The position numbers and the translations under genes were made by a program. DNA of 64,000 nucleotides, from the NCBI RefSeq assembly GCF_002797855.1, contig NZ_PGFB01000001.1:372001-436000 (forward strand), in the 5' to 3' direction. The notes beneath the pieces are model-generated. The model ran no database searches. It saw nothing but the letters and a program-made list of their open reading frames with translations, and was not told the origin of the DNA. The stretch comes from Compostimonas suwonensis. Its GTDB lineage: Bacteria; Actinomycetota; Actinomycetes; Actinomycetales; Microbacteriaceae. The first letter of the stretch is position 1. Every line of letters begins with the position of its first letter. Shown here one piece after another: positions 42,008 to 50,513 of this stretch.

Positions 42008-43303
42008 ATGCGCAAGCCTCGGGGGAGGACACGGCGCGGGGTCATCGTGGCCCTCGTCGCTGCGGGCTCGATCCTGCTCTCGGGCTGCTCGCCGTCGGCG
42101 GATGCGAACATGAACTGGCCCGCGCAGGTGGAGGCCCCGTTCGCGACCGACGTGTCCGATCGGCTCGACGCCGCGGTGAGAGACGCCATGGCGCTCGCCG
42201 GCGCGACGGGCGCCATCGCGGGGGTCTGGGCGCCGTGGGCCGGCCAATGGGTGCAGGGCGAAGGGGTCACCACGCAGGGCGGCTCGGCTCCCGTGACCGA
42301 GAACACCCGGTTCCGGATCGCCTCGAACACGAAGCCGATGAGCTGCACGGTGCTGCTCACCCTCGTCGACGAGGGCACGGTCGGTCTCGACGACCCCGTC
42401 TCGGAGTACCTGCCGCGGATGTCCGGCATCGAGGGCATCACCCTCCGTCAGCTCTGCCAGAACACCTCGGGCCTCGCCGACTACCACTCGGTGCTGGGGG
42501 CGCAGTTCACCGCGAACCCGACACGGGTGTGGCCGCCGCTGGAGCTCCTCTCGGCCGGGATGGCCCTGCCGCGCGTGGCCGCCCCCGGCGAGACCTACTC
42601 GTACTCGGACACGGGCTATCTGCTGCTGGGGCTGGCCCTCCAGGCGGCGACGCAGAAGGACTGGGCCAGCTTGTACAGCGAGTACGTCTTCGGCCCGGCC
42701 GGCATGGGCAGCACCTCGTTCCCGCCGCCCTCGCAGATGTCGCTCGACGGGGAGTCGATCGATGGCTACGTGACACCGGTCGATCCGGCGACCGGCCAGC
42801 TGCAGTGCGGAACCCTCGTCGACGAGACCCGGCTGTCGAACTCGATGGCCTGGACGGCGGGCGGGGCCGTCTCGACCCTGCACGACCTGAGGCACTACGT
42901 GCAAGACCTCGCGGCGGGCAGCCTGCTCTCCGACAAGACGGCGACCGAGCAGACCGCGACCGTTCCGCTCGGCCCCGACTCCCCGACCTGGCAGGGCTAC
43001 GGCCTCGGAGTGCTGCAGCTCGGGCCGATGATCGGGCACGACGGGCAGATCCCCGGCTACATCTCGGCGATGTTCAGCGATCCCACCAGCGGGTTGACCG
43101 TCGTCGTGATGCTCAACAACTCGACGGCGGGCGAAGACCTCGCCCAGCTGCTGGCCCTGCGTCTCGCCTCGATCGCGGCGAAGGCCCCCGCGGCGAACGG
43201 CAAGGAGTCACCCCTGGTCGAGCTGCCGTGGTCGGAGGAGCAGATGGTCGCGAGCATGGCCGCCCTGCCGGTCTGCCCGCCCCCGGCCGCGCCGGCGCAG
43301 TAG
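42008..43303 (+). CDS. Serine hydrolase lipoprotein (class C beta-lactamase / D,D-peptidase fold)
   Basis: A 431-residue secreted lipoprotein: signal VALVAAGSILLSGC with lipobox Cys. The serine-beta-lactamase-like domain has RIASNTKPMSCTVLL (SxxK nucleophile), the YSYSDTGYLLLG tyrosine motif (YSD in place of YxN) and IGHDGQIPGY (HxG). Such proteins are D-Ala carboxypeptidases, esterases or amidases; the precise substrate is unknown. The ATG at 42008 gives a normal signal peptide. Confidence 0.85.
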   Translation: MRKPRGRTRRGVIVALVAAGSILLSGCSPSADANMNWPAQVEAPFATDVSDRLDAAVRDAMALAGATGAIAGVWAPWAGQWVQGEGVTTQGGSAPVTENTRFRIASNTKPMSCTVLLTLVDEGTVGLDDPVSEYLPRMSGIEGITLRQLCQNTSGLADYHSVLGAQFTANPTRVWPPLELLSAGMALPRVAAPGETYSYSDTGYLLLGLALQAATQKDWASLYSEYVFGPAGMGSTSFPPPSQMSLDGESIDGYVTPVDPATGQLQCGTLVDETRLSNSMAWTAGGAVSTLHDLRHYVQDLAAGSLLSDKTATEQTATVPLGPDSPTWQGYGLGVLQLGPMIGHDGQIPGYISAMFSDPTSGLTVVVMLNNSTAGEDLAQLLALRLASIAAKAPAANGKESPLVELPWSEEQMVASMAALPVCPPPAAPAQ

Positions 43304-43392
43304 CGTCACGGCCTCGTGGCTGTGGCTGTGTTCGGTCGAGGTCTGGCACCCTTTCTACGGCTCTGAGCACGGCAGGCGTTTACGCTGGCGGG

Positions 43393-43908
43393 ATGCCTAT
43401 CACGCCTGACACGAAGAACTGGACCTGGGTGCTCGAACGCCGGTGCCCCGAATGCGGTTTCGATTCCAGCGCCGTCGAGTTCGAGCAGCTGCCGCAGCTC
43501 GTCCGGCAGAACGCGGCATCCTGGCGCCCCGTCTTCGCGCGGGAGTCGGTGCGGGTGCGCCCCGACGACGCCACCTGGTCGAACCTCGAGTACGGTGCTC
43601 ACGTGCGCGATGTCTTCCGGGTCTTCGACGGGAGACTCGCGCTGATGCTGCGCGAAGACGACCCGGCTTTTGAGAACTGGGATCAGGATGCCACGGCCCT
43701 CGCCGAACGCTACAACGAGCAGGACCCGGCTGTCGTCGCCGACGAGCTCGAGGCCGCCGCGGCATCCGTCGCCGACGCCTTCGCCCGGGTGGCGACCGAG
43801 CAGCTGGGCCGCACCGGGCGGCGCTCCGACGGGTCGACCTTCACGGTGGAGACGCTCGGCAAGTACTTCATCCACGACCCGGTGCACCACCTGCACGACG
43901 TGGGGTAG
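43393..43908 (+). CDS. DinB-like metal-dependent protein
   Basis: A 171-residue four-helix-bundle protein of the DinB / mycothiol-transferase superfamily. It has CPECGFD near the N-terminus, NLEYGAHVRDVFRVFDGRLALML in the centre (His ligand) and FIHDPVHHLHDV at the C-terminus (two metal-binding His). Some relatives use mycothiol as cofactor, which fits the MshA-like gene in this window. TACGCT (43381-43386) ends 6 nt before the ATG, so translation is probably leaderless. Confidence 0.8.
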   Translation: MPITPDTKNWTWVLERRCPECGFDSSAVEFEQLPQLVRQNAASWRPVFARESVRVRPDDATWSNLEYGAHVRDVFRVFDGRLALMLREDDPAFENWDQDATALAERYNEQDPAVVADELEAAAASVADAFARVATEQLGRTGRRSDGSTFTVETLGKYFIHDPVHHLHDVG

Positions 43909-43946
43909 GGCTATGGGGCGGGGCGGCCTGTTCCTGCAACCCCTCG

Positions 43947-45389
43947 TCACCGCGCTGCTTCGTGTCGCGCTGCACCGTCTTGTTCGCGCACCAGGGCCGC
44001 CGCCTGGTGCGCGATGGTCTGGAAGAAGTCATCGACGTCACCACGATCAAGGGATTCCTCCGACACGACGGCGTCGAGGATCCCGTCTTCCCGGAGAGCT
44101 CCCGCCGCGATCCTCTGCTCCCTCGCGATGTCCGCGGTGCGGCCGATCGTGCTGTGCACGATCGCTGCTGCGCCCTCCGGGGACAACGGCGCCAGCCACG
44201 CCCGCTCTGCCGCGACTATCCGGCGAGCGGGGGTCAGGGCCAGAGCGGCCCCGCCGGCACCCTGGCCGAGGAGTATCGCCACGGTCGGCGTCTCAACGGC
44301 GACCAGCGCCGCGACGCATCGCGCTATCTCGCCGGCGATCGACGCCTGTTCTGCCTCGATGGAGATCTCCGCTCCGGCGGTATCGACGACTGTGATGAGC
44401 GGCAGTCCCAACTCGGCGGCGAGTTCGATACCGGCTCGGGCGGTCTGCAGATCCGTCGCACCGATCGCGTGGCGGACCTGAGCGCGACGGTCCTGTCCGA
44501 CGACGATGCACGCGATTCCGGCGATCCGCGCGATAGCGACCATCACGGCCCGCCCCGAGGTGCCGCGCAGTGTCAGCGATTGGGATGCGGCGGATTCCAT
44601 GAACTCGCGGAGCCCGGGCCGGTCCGGCGACCGAGTGGCCGCCACCGAGATCCAGACGTCCTCACTGCCCTCGACCTGTCGGACGGCAGGCTCGGGCGAG
44701 CTGGTCGGATGTGTGCGCCGCGCGAAGAGATCGATCAAGCAGGCGAGCACAGCCGCCGTGCCCCGACGGTCGACCACGATGTCGATGACTCCGTGTTCAG
44801 CCAGGTTCTCCGACCGCTGAACCCAGTCCGGCACAGGCTCCACGCCGAGCGCGGCGACCACCCGCGGTCCGAGAAAGCCGATGAACGCGCCCGGCTCCGC
44901 AATCGTGACCTGACCGAGCGAGGCCCACGACGCGAAGACGCCGCCCGTCGTGGGGTTCCGGAGATGCACGAGGTAGGGAAGTCCCTTGCGCTTGTGGGCC
45001 ACGAGCGCGCGAGTGATGTCGGCCATTCGCACGAACGCCGGGGTCCCCTCCTGCATCCGGGTTCCACCGGAGGCCGTGCTCGCTATGAGGGGAAGCCCGC
45101 TTCCTGTGGCACGCCGGATGGCGCGGATGATCCGTTCCGCGGCATCCACGCCGATCGACCCGCCGAGGAACCCGAACTCGCTCACGATCACGGCGACGTC
45201 GTGGCCCCCGATGCTCGCGCGGCCGGTGGTCACGGATTCATCGAGGCCGGCGCGCTCCTGCGCCCGGTCGAGCGTCGCACGGTAGCCGGCCGAGCGGTGC
45301 CGGCGGTCGATCGCATCGTCCCAGCAGTCGAAGCTGCCGGGATCGACGAGGTCGGCGATGGCCGCTCGGGCGGTGGCGAACTCAGACAT
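43947..45389 (-). CDS. Fused carboxyltransferase (AccD-AccA / MdcD-MdcE like)
   Basis: A 480-residue crotonase-like carboxyltransferase made of beta and alpha halves. The N-terminal half shows GFLGGSIGVDAAERIIRAI, LIASTASGGTRMQEG and PTTGGVFASWASLGQVTIAEPGAFIGFLGPRVV, as in AccD; the C-terminal half shows LPLITVVDTAGAEISIEAEQ and AILLGQGAGGAALALTPARRI, as in AccA. The AccD zinc finger is missing. No biotin carboxylase or carrier gene is nearby. It may carboxylate or decarboxylate an acyl-CoA; the malonate decarboxylase beta/gamma pair is a good alternative. It is the last gene of the leftward operon, overlapping the CoA-transferase by 8 nt. Confidence 0.78.
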   Translation of the reverse strand: MSEFATARAAIADLVDPGSFDCWDDAIDRRHRSAGYRATLDRAQERAGLDESVTTGRASIGGHDVAVIVSEFGFLGGSIGVDAAERIIRAIRRATGSGLPLIASTASGGTRMQEGTPAFVRMADITRALVAHKRKGLPYLVHLRNPTTGGVFASWASLGQVTIAEPGAFIGFLGPRVVAALGVEPVPDWVQRSENLAEHGVIDIVVDRRGTAAVLACLIDLFARRTHPTSSPEPAVRQVEGSEDVWISVAATRSPDRPGLREFMESAASQSLTLRGTSGRAVMVAIARIAGIACIVVGQDRRAQVRHAIGATDLQTARAGIELAAELGLPLITVVDTAGAEISIEAEQASIAGEIARCVAALVAVETPTVAILLGQGAGGAALALTPARRIVAAERAWLAPLSPEGAAAIVHSTIGRTADIAREQRIAAGALREDGILDAVVSEESLDRGDVDDFFQTIAHQAAALVREQDGAARHEAAR

Positions 45390-46605
45390 CGGAGAGTTCG
45401 GCTGACTGCAGCCAGCTCCTGATGCGATCGCCGTCGGCGTCGAGAACCGGTGGTGCGTCGTGCCGGCGTCGTGTCGTCTCGGCGCCCTCGATGTCGAAGA
45501 AGCGCAGGGCGGGGCCGGGCAGCCGAAGCGCCCCGAGCGTGTCGTGCTCGACCTCCACGATCAGGCCCTGGCTCTCGACCTGGGCCCATTCATAGACCTG
45601 GTCGATGGTGCGGATGCGGCCGGCCGGGATGCCGAGTTCCTGCAGACGCTCGATCAACGACTCCGCCGACCAGGTCGAGAACACCCCCTCGATGAGGGCG
45701 ATCAGCCTCGTGCGCTGGACGACTCGGTCGGAGTTCGTGGCGAACCGGGGGTCATCGGCGTCGAGACCGAACCCCGCCGCGAAGGTGCGCCAGAGCGACT
45801 CGCTGCCGACCGCGATCTGCACACTGCCGTCGGCGCAGCGGTACAGCCCGTACGGGGCGATCGAGGGGTGGTGATTGCCCTCAGCATGGGCGACCTCGCC
45901 GGCGACCGTCCATCGCGTTCCCTGAAACGCGTGCACGCTGACGGCCGCCGCCAGCAGCGAGGTTCGGACGACCGTTCCGTGACCGGTCCGCTCGCGCGCG
46001 CGGAGGGCGGCGACCGTTCCGAAGGCCCCGTACATCCCGGCCAGCAGGTCGGCGATGGGAACGCCCATTTTCTGCGGATCGTCGGGGGAGCCGCCGGTGA
46101 TCGACATCAGGCCCGCCTCGCCCTGCATGATCTGGTCGTAGCCGGCTCGCTCGAACTCCGGGCCGTCGCTGCCGAATCCGCTGATCGAGAGCATGACCAG
46201 TCCGGGATTCAGCCGATGCATCTCGTCGATGCCGAATCCGAGTCGCTCGAGCACACCAGGGCGGAAGTTCTCGACCACGACATCCGCGCGACGGAGCAGG
46301 CGCAACAGCACCTCGCGATCGTCGTCGGCCTTGAGGTCGAGTGCGATCGATTCCTTGTTTCGGTTGGCGGAGAGGAAATAGGTCGACTCGCGATCCGCTG
46401 GTTCGTGCGACGGCGAGTTCTCCGGCCAGACGAACGGCGGCCCCCATCCGCGGGTGTCGTCTCCCCGGCTCGGCGTCTCGACTTTGATGATGCGGGCACC
46501 GAGGTCGCCGAGCATCATGGTTGCGTGCGGTCCGGCGAGTGCACGGGTGAGGTCGACGACGAGGATGCCGGCGAGCGGCTCCGGGGAGGAGGCGGGTGTC
46601 GTCAC
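45382..46605 (-). CDS. Family III (CaiB/BaiF) CoA-transferase
   Basis: A 407-residue class III CoA-transferase moving CoA between carboxylic acids. LAGILVVDLTRALAGPHATMMLGDLGARIIKVETP is the family start, ANRNKESIALDLK follows, and the catalytic Asp lies in MGVPIADLLAGMYGAFGTVAAL (about residue 184). It is 4 nt after the GntR gene. In this operon it likely activates the carboxylate produced by the rightward hydrolases, using a CoA donor such as succinyl- or acetyl-CoA; donor and acceptor are unknown. Confidence 0.9.
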   Translation of the reverse strand: MTTPASSPEPLAGILVVDLTRALAGPHATMMLGDLGARIIKVETPSRGDDTRGWGPPFVWPENSPSHEPADRESTYFLSANRNKESIALDLKADDDREVLLRLLRRADVVVENFRPGVLERLGFGIDEMHRLNPGLVMLSISGFGSDGPEFERAGYDQIMQGEAGLMSITGGSPDDPQKMGVPIADLLAGMYGAFGTVAALRARERTGHGTVVRTSLLAAAVSVHAFQGTRWTVAGEVAHAEGNHHPSIAPYGLYRCADGSVQIAVGSESLWRTFAAGFGLDADDPRFATNSDRVVQRTRLIALIEGVFSTWSAESLIERLQELGIPAGRIRTIDQVYEWAQVESQGLIVEVEHDTLGALRLPGPALRFFDIEGAETTRRRHDAPPVLDADGDRIRSWLQSAELSDV

Positions 46606-46609
46606 GGCA

Positions 46610-47269
46610 CTACGCGATCTCGGAGACGCCGTCGTGGTGCGCCTGGAGTGCTTCGCTGAGTGCCGTCGCGGTCGCGAACTTGTGATCGAGTGCCAGATCG
46701 TGGGCCTTGCGGCGATCGCCGTCGCGCAACGCCCGCATGATCTCGCGGTGCTCGTGATTCGAGTCCTGGCGGCGGTCGGGATCGAGCCGGAACACGATCT
46801 GGAAGGCGGATTGGGTCTGCCAGATGCTGACGATCGCGTCTTGGAGCACCTGGTTGCCGCAGTGCTCGACGATGTACGTGTGGAACTGCCGGTTCAACTC
46901 CGCGTAGTCGATCGGATCGGGCTCGCCCTCCGCCATCGCCTCGACGAGCTGGTCGAGGCGGGCGAAGTCGTCGCCGGTGAGCCGGGTGGCCGCGAGCTCG
47001 GTGGCGAGGGCCTCAAGATGCCCGCGCACGAAGTAGGCCTCGCTCACCTGTTCGGGCGACAGCGTGGTGACGCGTGCGCCCTGGTAGGGCGTGATCTCGA
47101 CCAGGCCGTCCTGCTCGAGCATCCGGAGCGCCTCGCGGACGGGGATGTCGCTGGCCCCGTACTCCTGTGCGATCTGCCGCAGCACGAGCCGCTGTCCCGG
47201 TTCACGGTTTCCGGTCAGGATCTCGGACCGCAAGGCCTCATAGATCGCTCGCGATTTCAGCTCGGCCAT
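46610..47269 (-). CDS. GntR/FadR-family transcription regulator
   Basis: A 219-residue repressor: winged helix (AIYEALRSEILTGNREPGQRLVLRQIAQEYGASDIPVREALRMLEQDGLV) then an FCD ligand domain with HTYIVEHCGNQVL and NHEHREIMRALRDGD, whose His and Asp residues usually bind a metal and a small carboxylate. It lies inside the leftward operon of the catabolic island and probably controls both operons from the A/T-rich divergent region at 48016-48155. Its start overlaps the aldolase gene by 13 nt. Confidence 0.9.
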   Translation of the reverse strand: MAELKSRAIYEALRSEILTGNREPGQRLVLRQIAQEYGASDIPVREALRMLEQDGLVEITPYQGARVTTLSPEQVSEAYFVRGHLEALATELAATRLTGDDFARLDQLVEAMAEGEPDPIDYAELNRQFHTYIVEHCGNQVLQDAIVSIWQTQSAFQIVFRLDPDRRQDSNHEHREIMRALRDGDRRKAHDLALDHKFATATALSEALQAHHDGVSEIA

Positions 47270-48015
47270 AGCGCCCTCTCGTTTCCGGTGTTCGGGTCTG
47301 TTGCCAGAGCCCCCGTCATGGGGATTCCGGCCTGATCGAGCAGGAAATCCCAGCTGCGCCGGCTCGAATCGCCCTTCATACCGCCGCCTCGGGCGGTCAG
47401 CTCCTCGTCGGTGAAGGAGAGGGGCGGGTCGTCGCGCCCGCGCGCGAGATGGATCTCGATCGTCTCGAGCAGATAGCTCGCGTTCGCCACGGCGTCCGGG
47501 ATGTCGACGCCGACAGTGAAGGCCCCGTTGCCCCGCAGGAACGCGGCCTGCCCGTCGCCCAGCAGCTCAGCCACCTGGCGGCCGAGCTCGGCATCGCGGA
47601 TCGGTGAGGCGTCGGGGAACACCCGGGGCGCCCGGCGGAGATGCGAACCCCGCCCGTGGACGATCGGAAGCGTGTCGTATCGGGTGCCGACCGCATCCAG
47701 CAGCGTTCCCTGCATCCGCATGATCGCGCCGACATCGGGGCGCGCTCGGTAGACCGCGAGGTGCAGCGGCGCCTCGAGCGGCACTCGCTCGGCCATCTGC
47801 TGCCAGTTCGCCGACGAGTAGCCCACCATCTCGGCGGGGGAGACGAGGGAGGGTGCTCCGCGTGGAGTGGAGAGCACGACCTGCTCGGGGAGGGTGGAAT
47901 CGCTCACGCGCGCGCTGAGGTGGCCATGGCCGTTCACCAGCCCGATGTGCGCGAGGATGCGCGCGGCATGGGCGAGGTCGGTGCGCGTCTGCGCGTCGTC
48001 GGGCGAGGGATTCAC
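47257..48015 (-). CDS. Class II aldolase/adducin family protein
   Basis: A 252-residue member of the class II aldolase/adducin fold. Key parts are GLVNGHGHLSARV, LEAPLHLAVYRARPDVGAIMR with the metal-binding His, and the later GNGAFTVGVDIPDAVANASYLLE. The Glu and His positions suggest either a lyase or the dehydratase/decarboxylase functions seen in aromatic catabolic clusters; a true aldolase reaction is not proven. The GTG at 48015 follows AAGGAG by 5 nt; an upstream in-frame ATG would lie in the divergent promoter region. Confidence 0.8.
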   Translation of the reverse strand: MNPSPDDAQTRTDLAHAARILAHIGLVNGHGHLSARVSDSTLPEQVVLSTPRGAPSLVSPAEMVGYSSANWQQMAERVPLEAPLHLAVYRARPDVGAIMRMQGTLLDAVGTRYDTLPIVHGRGSHLRRAPRVFPDASPIRDAELGRQVAELLGDGQAAFLRGNGAFTVGVDIPDAVANASYLLETIEIHLARGRDDPPLSFTDEELTARGGGMKGDSSRRSWDFLLDQAGIPMTGALATDPNTGNERALWPS

Positions 48016-48070
48016 GGCTGCTCCTTCCGGTGACGTAGTCGAACTCGTTCGCAACGCGAAACACTGTTGA

Positions 48071-48120
48071 AACAAACATATCATATCGTGAATGGCATGA
48101 AGATATATGATCTGATTGTT
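48071..48120. promoter_or_regulatory. A/T-rich imperfect palindrome between the divergent operons
   Basis: Left part AACAAACATATCATATC (48071-48087) and right part GATATATGATCTGATTGTT (48102-48120) are imperfect inverted copies, with a TATGAT (48106-48111) that could serve as the -10 of the rightward operon. It is the only A/T-rich tract here and the likely GntR binding region. Confidence 0.55.
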
Positions 48121-48155
48121 CCTCAGCCGAGGGACAAGCCCGAGGAGGTGCAGCG

Positions 48156-48983
48156 GTGACATCCATAACCCGACGTCCCGATGGTTCGACGCGCGTGGCG
48201 CAGTTGCGGCGAGGACTGATGAGCGTGCTCGCCCACTGGCCGGCCGTGGCCTTCGTGGTCGGGCTGATCGCGTTGTGGCAGATCTTCGTGATGATCTTCC
48301 AGCCGTCGCCGCTCATCCTTCCGTCGCCGGTCGACATCGGCGCGAGCCTGGCGCAGGACTGGTCCATCATCGTCTCGGCGATTCCGCCCACCCTGAACGA
48401 GATCGTGCAGGGCTTCCTGCTCTCGGTGGTCTTCGGCGTCCTGCTGGCCATGCTCATCACGTGGTCGCGAATCTTCGAGATCACGGTCTATCCGGCGCTC
48501 ATCGCGGCGCAGATCGTGCCCAAGGTCGCTCTGGCGCCGCTCTTCCTGGTGTGGTTCGGCTACGGCATCACCTCGAAGGTCGCCGTGGCGTTCACGATCG
48601 CCGTGTTCCCGATCATCATCAACTCCGTGGTCGGGCTGCGCTCCACCGATCCGCAGCTCCTCGTCCTCGCTCGCTCGATGGGGGCGGGGAGATGGCGCAC
48701 CTTCCGCAAGATCACGCTGATCAACGCCCTGCCCGCCATCTTCGGCGGATTCGAGATCGCGATCACCCTCGCCGTCATCGGTGTCGTCGTGGGCGAGTTC
48801 ATCAACGCCGACAACGGACTCGGCTACCTCGTGCTCGTGGCGAACGGCAACCTCGACACCCCGCTCGTCTTCGCCGTGCTCCTCGTGCTCACAGTGCTCG
48901 GATCGCTCCTGTTCGCACTGCTGGTGGTCATCAAGTGGCTGGTCATCCCCGCCCCCCTCCGCGCGACGGGACAGAACCGATGA
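48156..48983 (+). CDS. ABC transporter permease (SsuC/TauC type)
   Basis: A 275-residue inner-membrane permease with six helices. QIVPKVALAPLFLVWFGYGITSKVAVAFTIAVFPIIINSVVGLRSTDPQLLVLARSMGAGRWRTFRKI contains the EAA-like coupling loop of the nitrate/sulfonate/taurine/pyrimidine group. It forms a transporter with the following ATPase and the NMT1-type binding protein at 53116. GAGGAGG before the GTG marks the start of the rightward catabolic operon. Confidence 0.9.
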   Translation: MTSITRRPDGSTRVAQLRRGLMSVLAHWPAVAFVVGLIALWQIFVMIFQPSPLILPSPVDIGASLAQDWSIIVSAIPPTLNEIVQGFLLSVVFGVLLAMLITWSRIFEITVYPALIAAQIVPKVALAPLFLVWFGYGITSKVAVAFTIAVFPIIINSVVGLRSTDPQLLVLARSMGAGRWRTFRKITLINALPAIFGGFEIAITLAVIGVVVGEFINADNGLGYLVLVANGNLDTPLVFAVLLVLTVLGSLLFALLVVIKWLVIPAPLRATGQNR

Positions 48984-49024
48984 GCCGCCCCGAGTCGAGA
49001 ACTGCGAGAACGAACGGAGCCACC

Positions 49025-49864
49025 ATGACCACCGCACGAGCCTCCTCGGGAGACGCCTGGGCAGAACTGCGCTCGGTGTCGAAGACCTACCAGAGCCGCA
49101 ATCAGCCCGTCACGGCCGTCCACGACGTCAGCCTGTCGATCGCGCGGGGCGAGTTCATCTCGATCGTGGGGCCGAGCGGGTGCGGCAAGTCGACCCTCCT
49201 CAGCATGCTCGCCGGGCTCTCGCAGCCGACCACGGGCGAGGTGCGCATCCACGGCCAGGCCATCACGAAGCCCTATCCCGGGGTCGGGATCGTGTTCCAG
49301 CGCGACCTGCTGCTCGAGTGGCTCACCGTGAAGCAGAACGTGCTCTTCCAGATCGACATGCGGCGCGGTCGGGTCAAGGACTACGAAGGGCGGGCGCGAG
49401 AGCTCCTCGCCCAGGTGGGCCTCCAGGGCTTCGAGAACCGCTACCCCTCCGAGCTCTCCGGCGGCATGCGGCAGCGCGTCGCGATCTGCCGCGCGCTCAT
49501 CCACTCCCCGGAGGTGCTCCTGCTCGACGAGCCCTTCGGCGCGCTGGACTCGCTCACCCGTGAGCAGATGAATCTCGACCTGCAGGATCTCTGGCTCGAC
49601 GGCAAGCCCACGGTCGTGCTGATCACCCACGACATCAACGAGGCCCTCTTCCTCTCGGACCGGGTGCTCGTGATGTCCAGCCGGCCGGGAACCTTCGTCG
49701 ACGACATCCGGATCGACGTCCCGAGGCCGCGCGACGTCTCGAGCGTGGTCTCCGAGGAGATGCGTGTGCACGCCGCGACCATCCGCACCCACTTCGAGAA
49801 CCTCGGCGTCCTCGGCCACCGCACCGGCCGCGCGGCGCCCCCCACCGAGACGAAAGAAGGCTGA
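49025..49864 (+). CDS. ABC transporter ATP-binding protein (SsuB/TauB type)
   Basis: A 279-residue ATPase: Walker A GPSGCGKST, Q-loop VFQRDLLLEWLTV, signature ELSGGMRQRVAICRALIHSPEVLLLDEPFGALD and switch His in LITHDINEALFLSDRV. This pattern (FQ...LLPW-type Q-loop, MRQR) is that of nitrate/taurine/pyrimidine importers. The ATG at 49025 has GGAG 7 nt upstream; an ATG at 48980 overlapping the permease stop by 4 nt would add 15 residues and is equally possible. Confidence 0.92.
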   Translation: MTTARASSGDAWAELRSVSKTYQSRNQPVTAVHDVSLSIARGEFISIVGPSGCGKSTLLSMLAGLSQPTTGEVRIHGQAITKPYPGVGIVFQRDLLLEWLTVKQNVLFQIDMRRGRVKDYEGRARELLAQVGLQGFENRYPSELSGGMRQRVAICRALIHSPEVLLLDEPFGALDSLTREQMNLDLQDLWLDGKPTVVLITHDINEALFLSDRVLVMSSRPGTFVDDIRIDVPRPRDVSSVVSEEMRVHAATIRTHFENLGVLGHRTGRAAPPTETKEG

Positions 49865-49868
49865 AGCC

Positions 49869-50513
49869 ATGAACGAGCCGTACGAATTCGACCTGCCCGG
49901 CGAGAGCACCGCCGTCCTCGTCATCGACATGCAGAACGACTTCTGCGCACCCGAGGGCTTCTTCGCGGGCGTCGGGGCCGACATCTCGCCGTGCATCGCC
50001 GTCATCCCGGCGGTGCGGCGGATCGTCGACACCGCGCACGAGGTCGCCGTGCCCGTGATCTACACCCGGATGTCCAACACCCCCGAGACGATGCTGCCCC
50101 AGCAGCACAGGATCAAACCGCGCCGGGATCGACGGGCGGCCCGGACGGCCGTCTGCGTCACCGGCTCATGGGGTGCCGAGATCGTCGACGAGCTCGCCCC
50201 CGCCGCCGAGGAGCTGGTGATCGACAAGCACCAGTACAGTGCCTTCTTCCAGACCGAACTCGAGACGACCCTGCGGGATCGGGGCATCGACACCCTCGTC
50301 GTCACCGGCGCCACCACCAACGCCTGTGTGGACTCCACGATCCGCGACGCCTACTTCCGCGGCTTCGACGTGGTGCTCGTGGCGGATGCCGTCGGCTGCT
50401 ACGAGCAGTCGATCCACGACGCCCTCGTCGAGAACACCGACATCCTGTTCGGCGCCGCCACGACCGCGGACTACACGGTCGGCCGTCTGCTCGCCCGCAC
50501 GGTGACCGCATGA
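49869..50513 (+). CDS. Isochorismatase-fold cysteine hydrolase (RutB / carbamoylsarcosinase like)
   Basis: A 214-residue cysteine amidohydrolase. The triad is complete: Asp20 in LVIDMQNDFC, Lys120 in VIDKHQYSAFF, and Cys153 in GATTNACVDST. Family members hydrolyse C-N bonds in N-carbamoyl or ureido compounds (RutB ureidoacrylate amidohydrolase, N-carbamoylsarcosine amidase), maleamate or nicotinamide. In this cluster a ureido product from the hydantoinase-like enzymes is the most plausible substrate. Its stop overlaps the next ATG by 4 nt. Confidence 0.88.
   Translation: MNEPYEFDLPGESTAVLVIDMQNDFCAPEGFFAGVGADISPCIAVIPAVRRIVDTAHEVAVPVIYTRMSNTPETMLPQQHRIKPRRDRRAARTAVCVTGSWGAEIVDELAPAAEELVIDKHQYSAFFQTELETTLRDRGIDTLVVTGATTNACVDSTIRDAYFRGFDVVLVADAVGCYEQSIHDALVENTDILFGAATTADYTVGRLLARTVTA

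Noticed and set aside
48980-49024. Upstream ATG of the ABC ATPase as the start
   Set aside because: It overlaps the permease stop and is possible, but the ATG at 49025 has the better ribosome-binding site; recorded as an alternative only.
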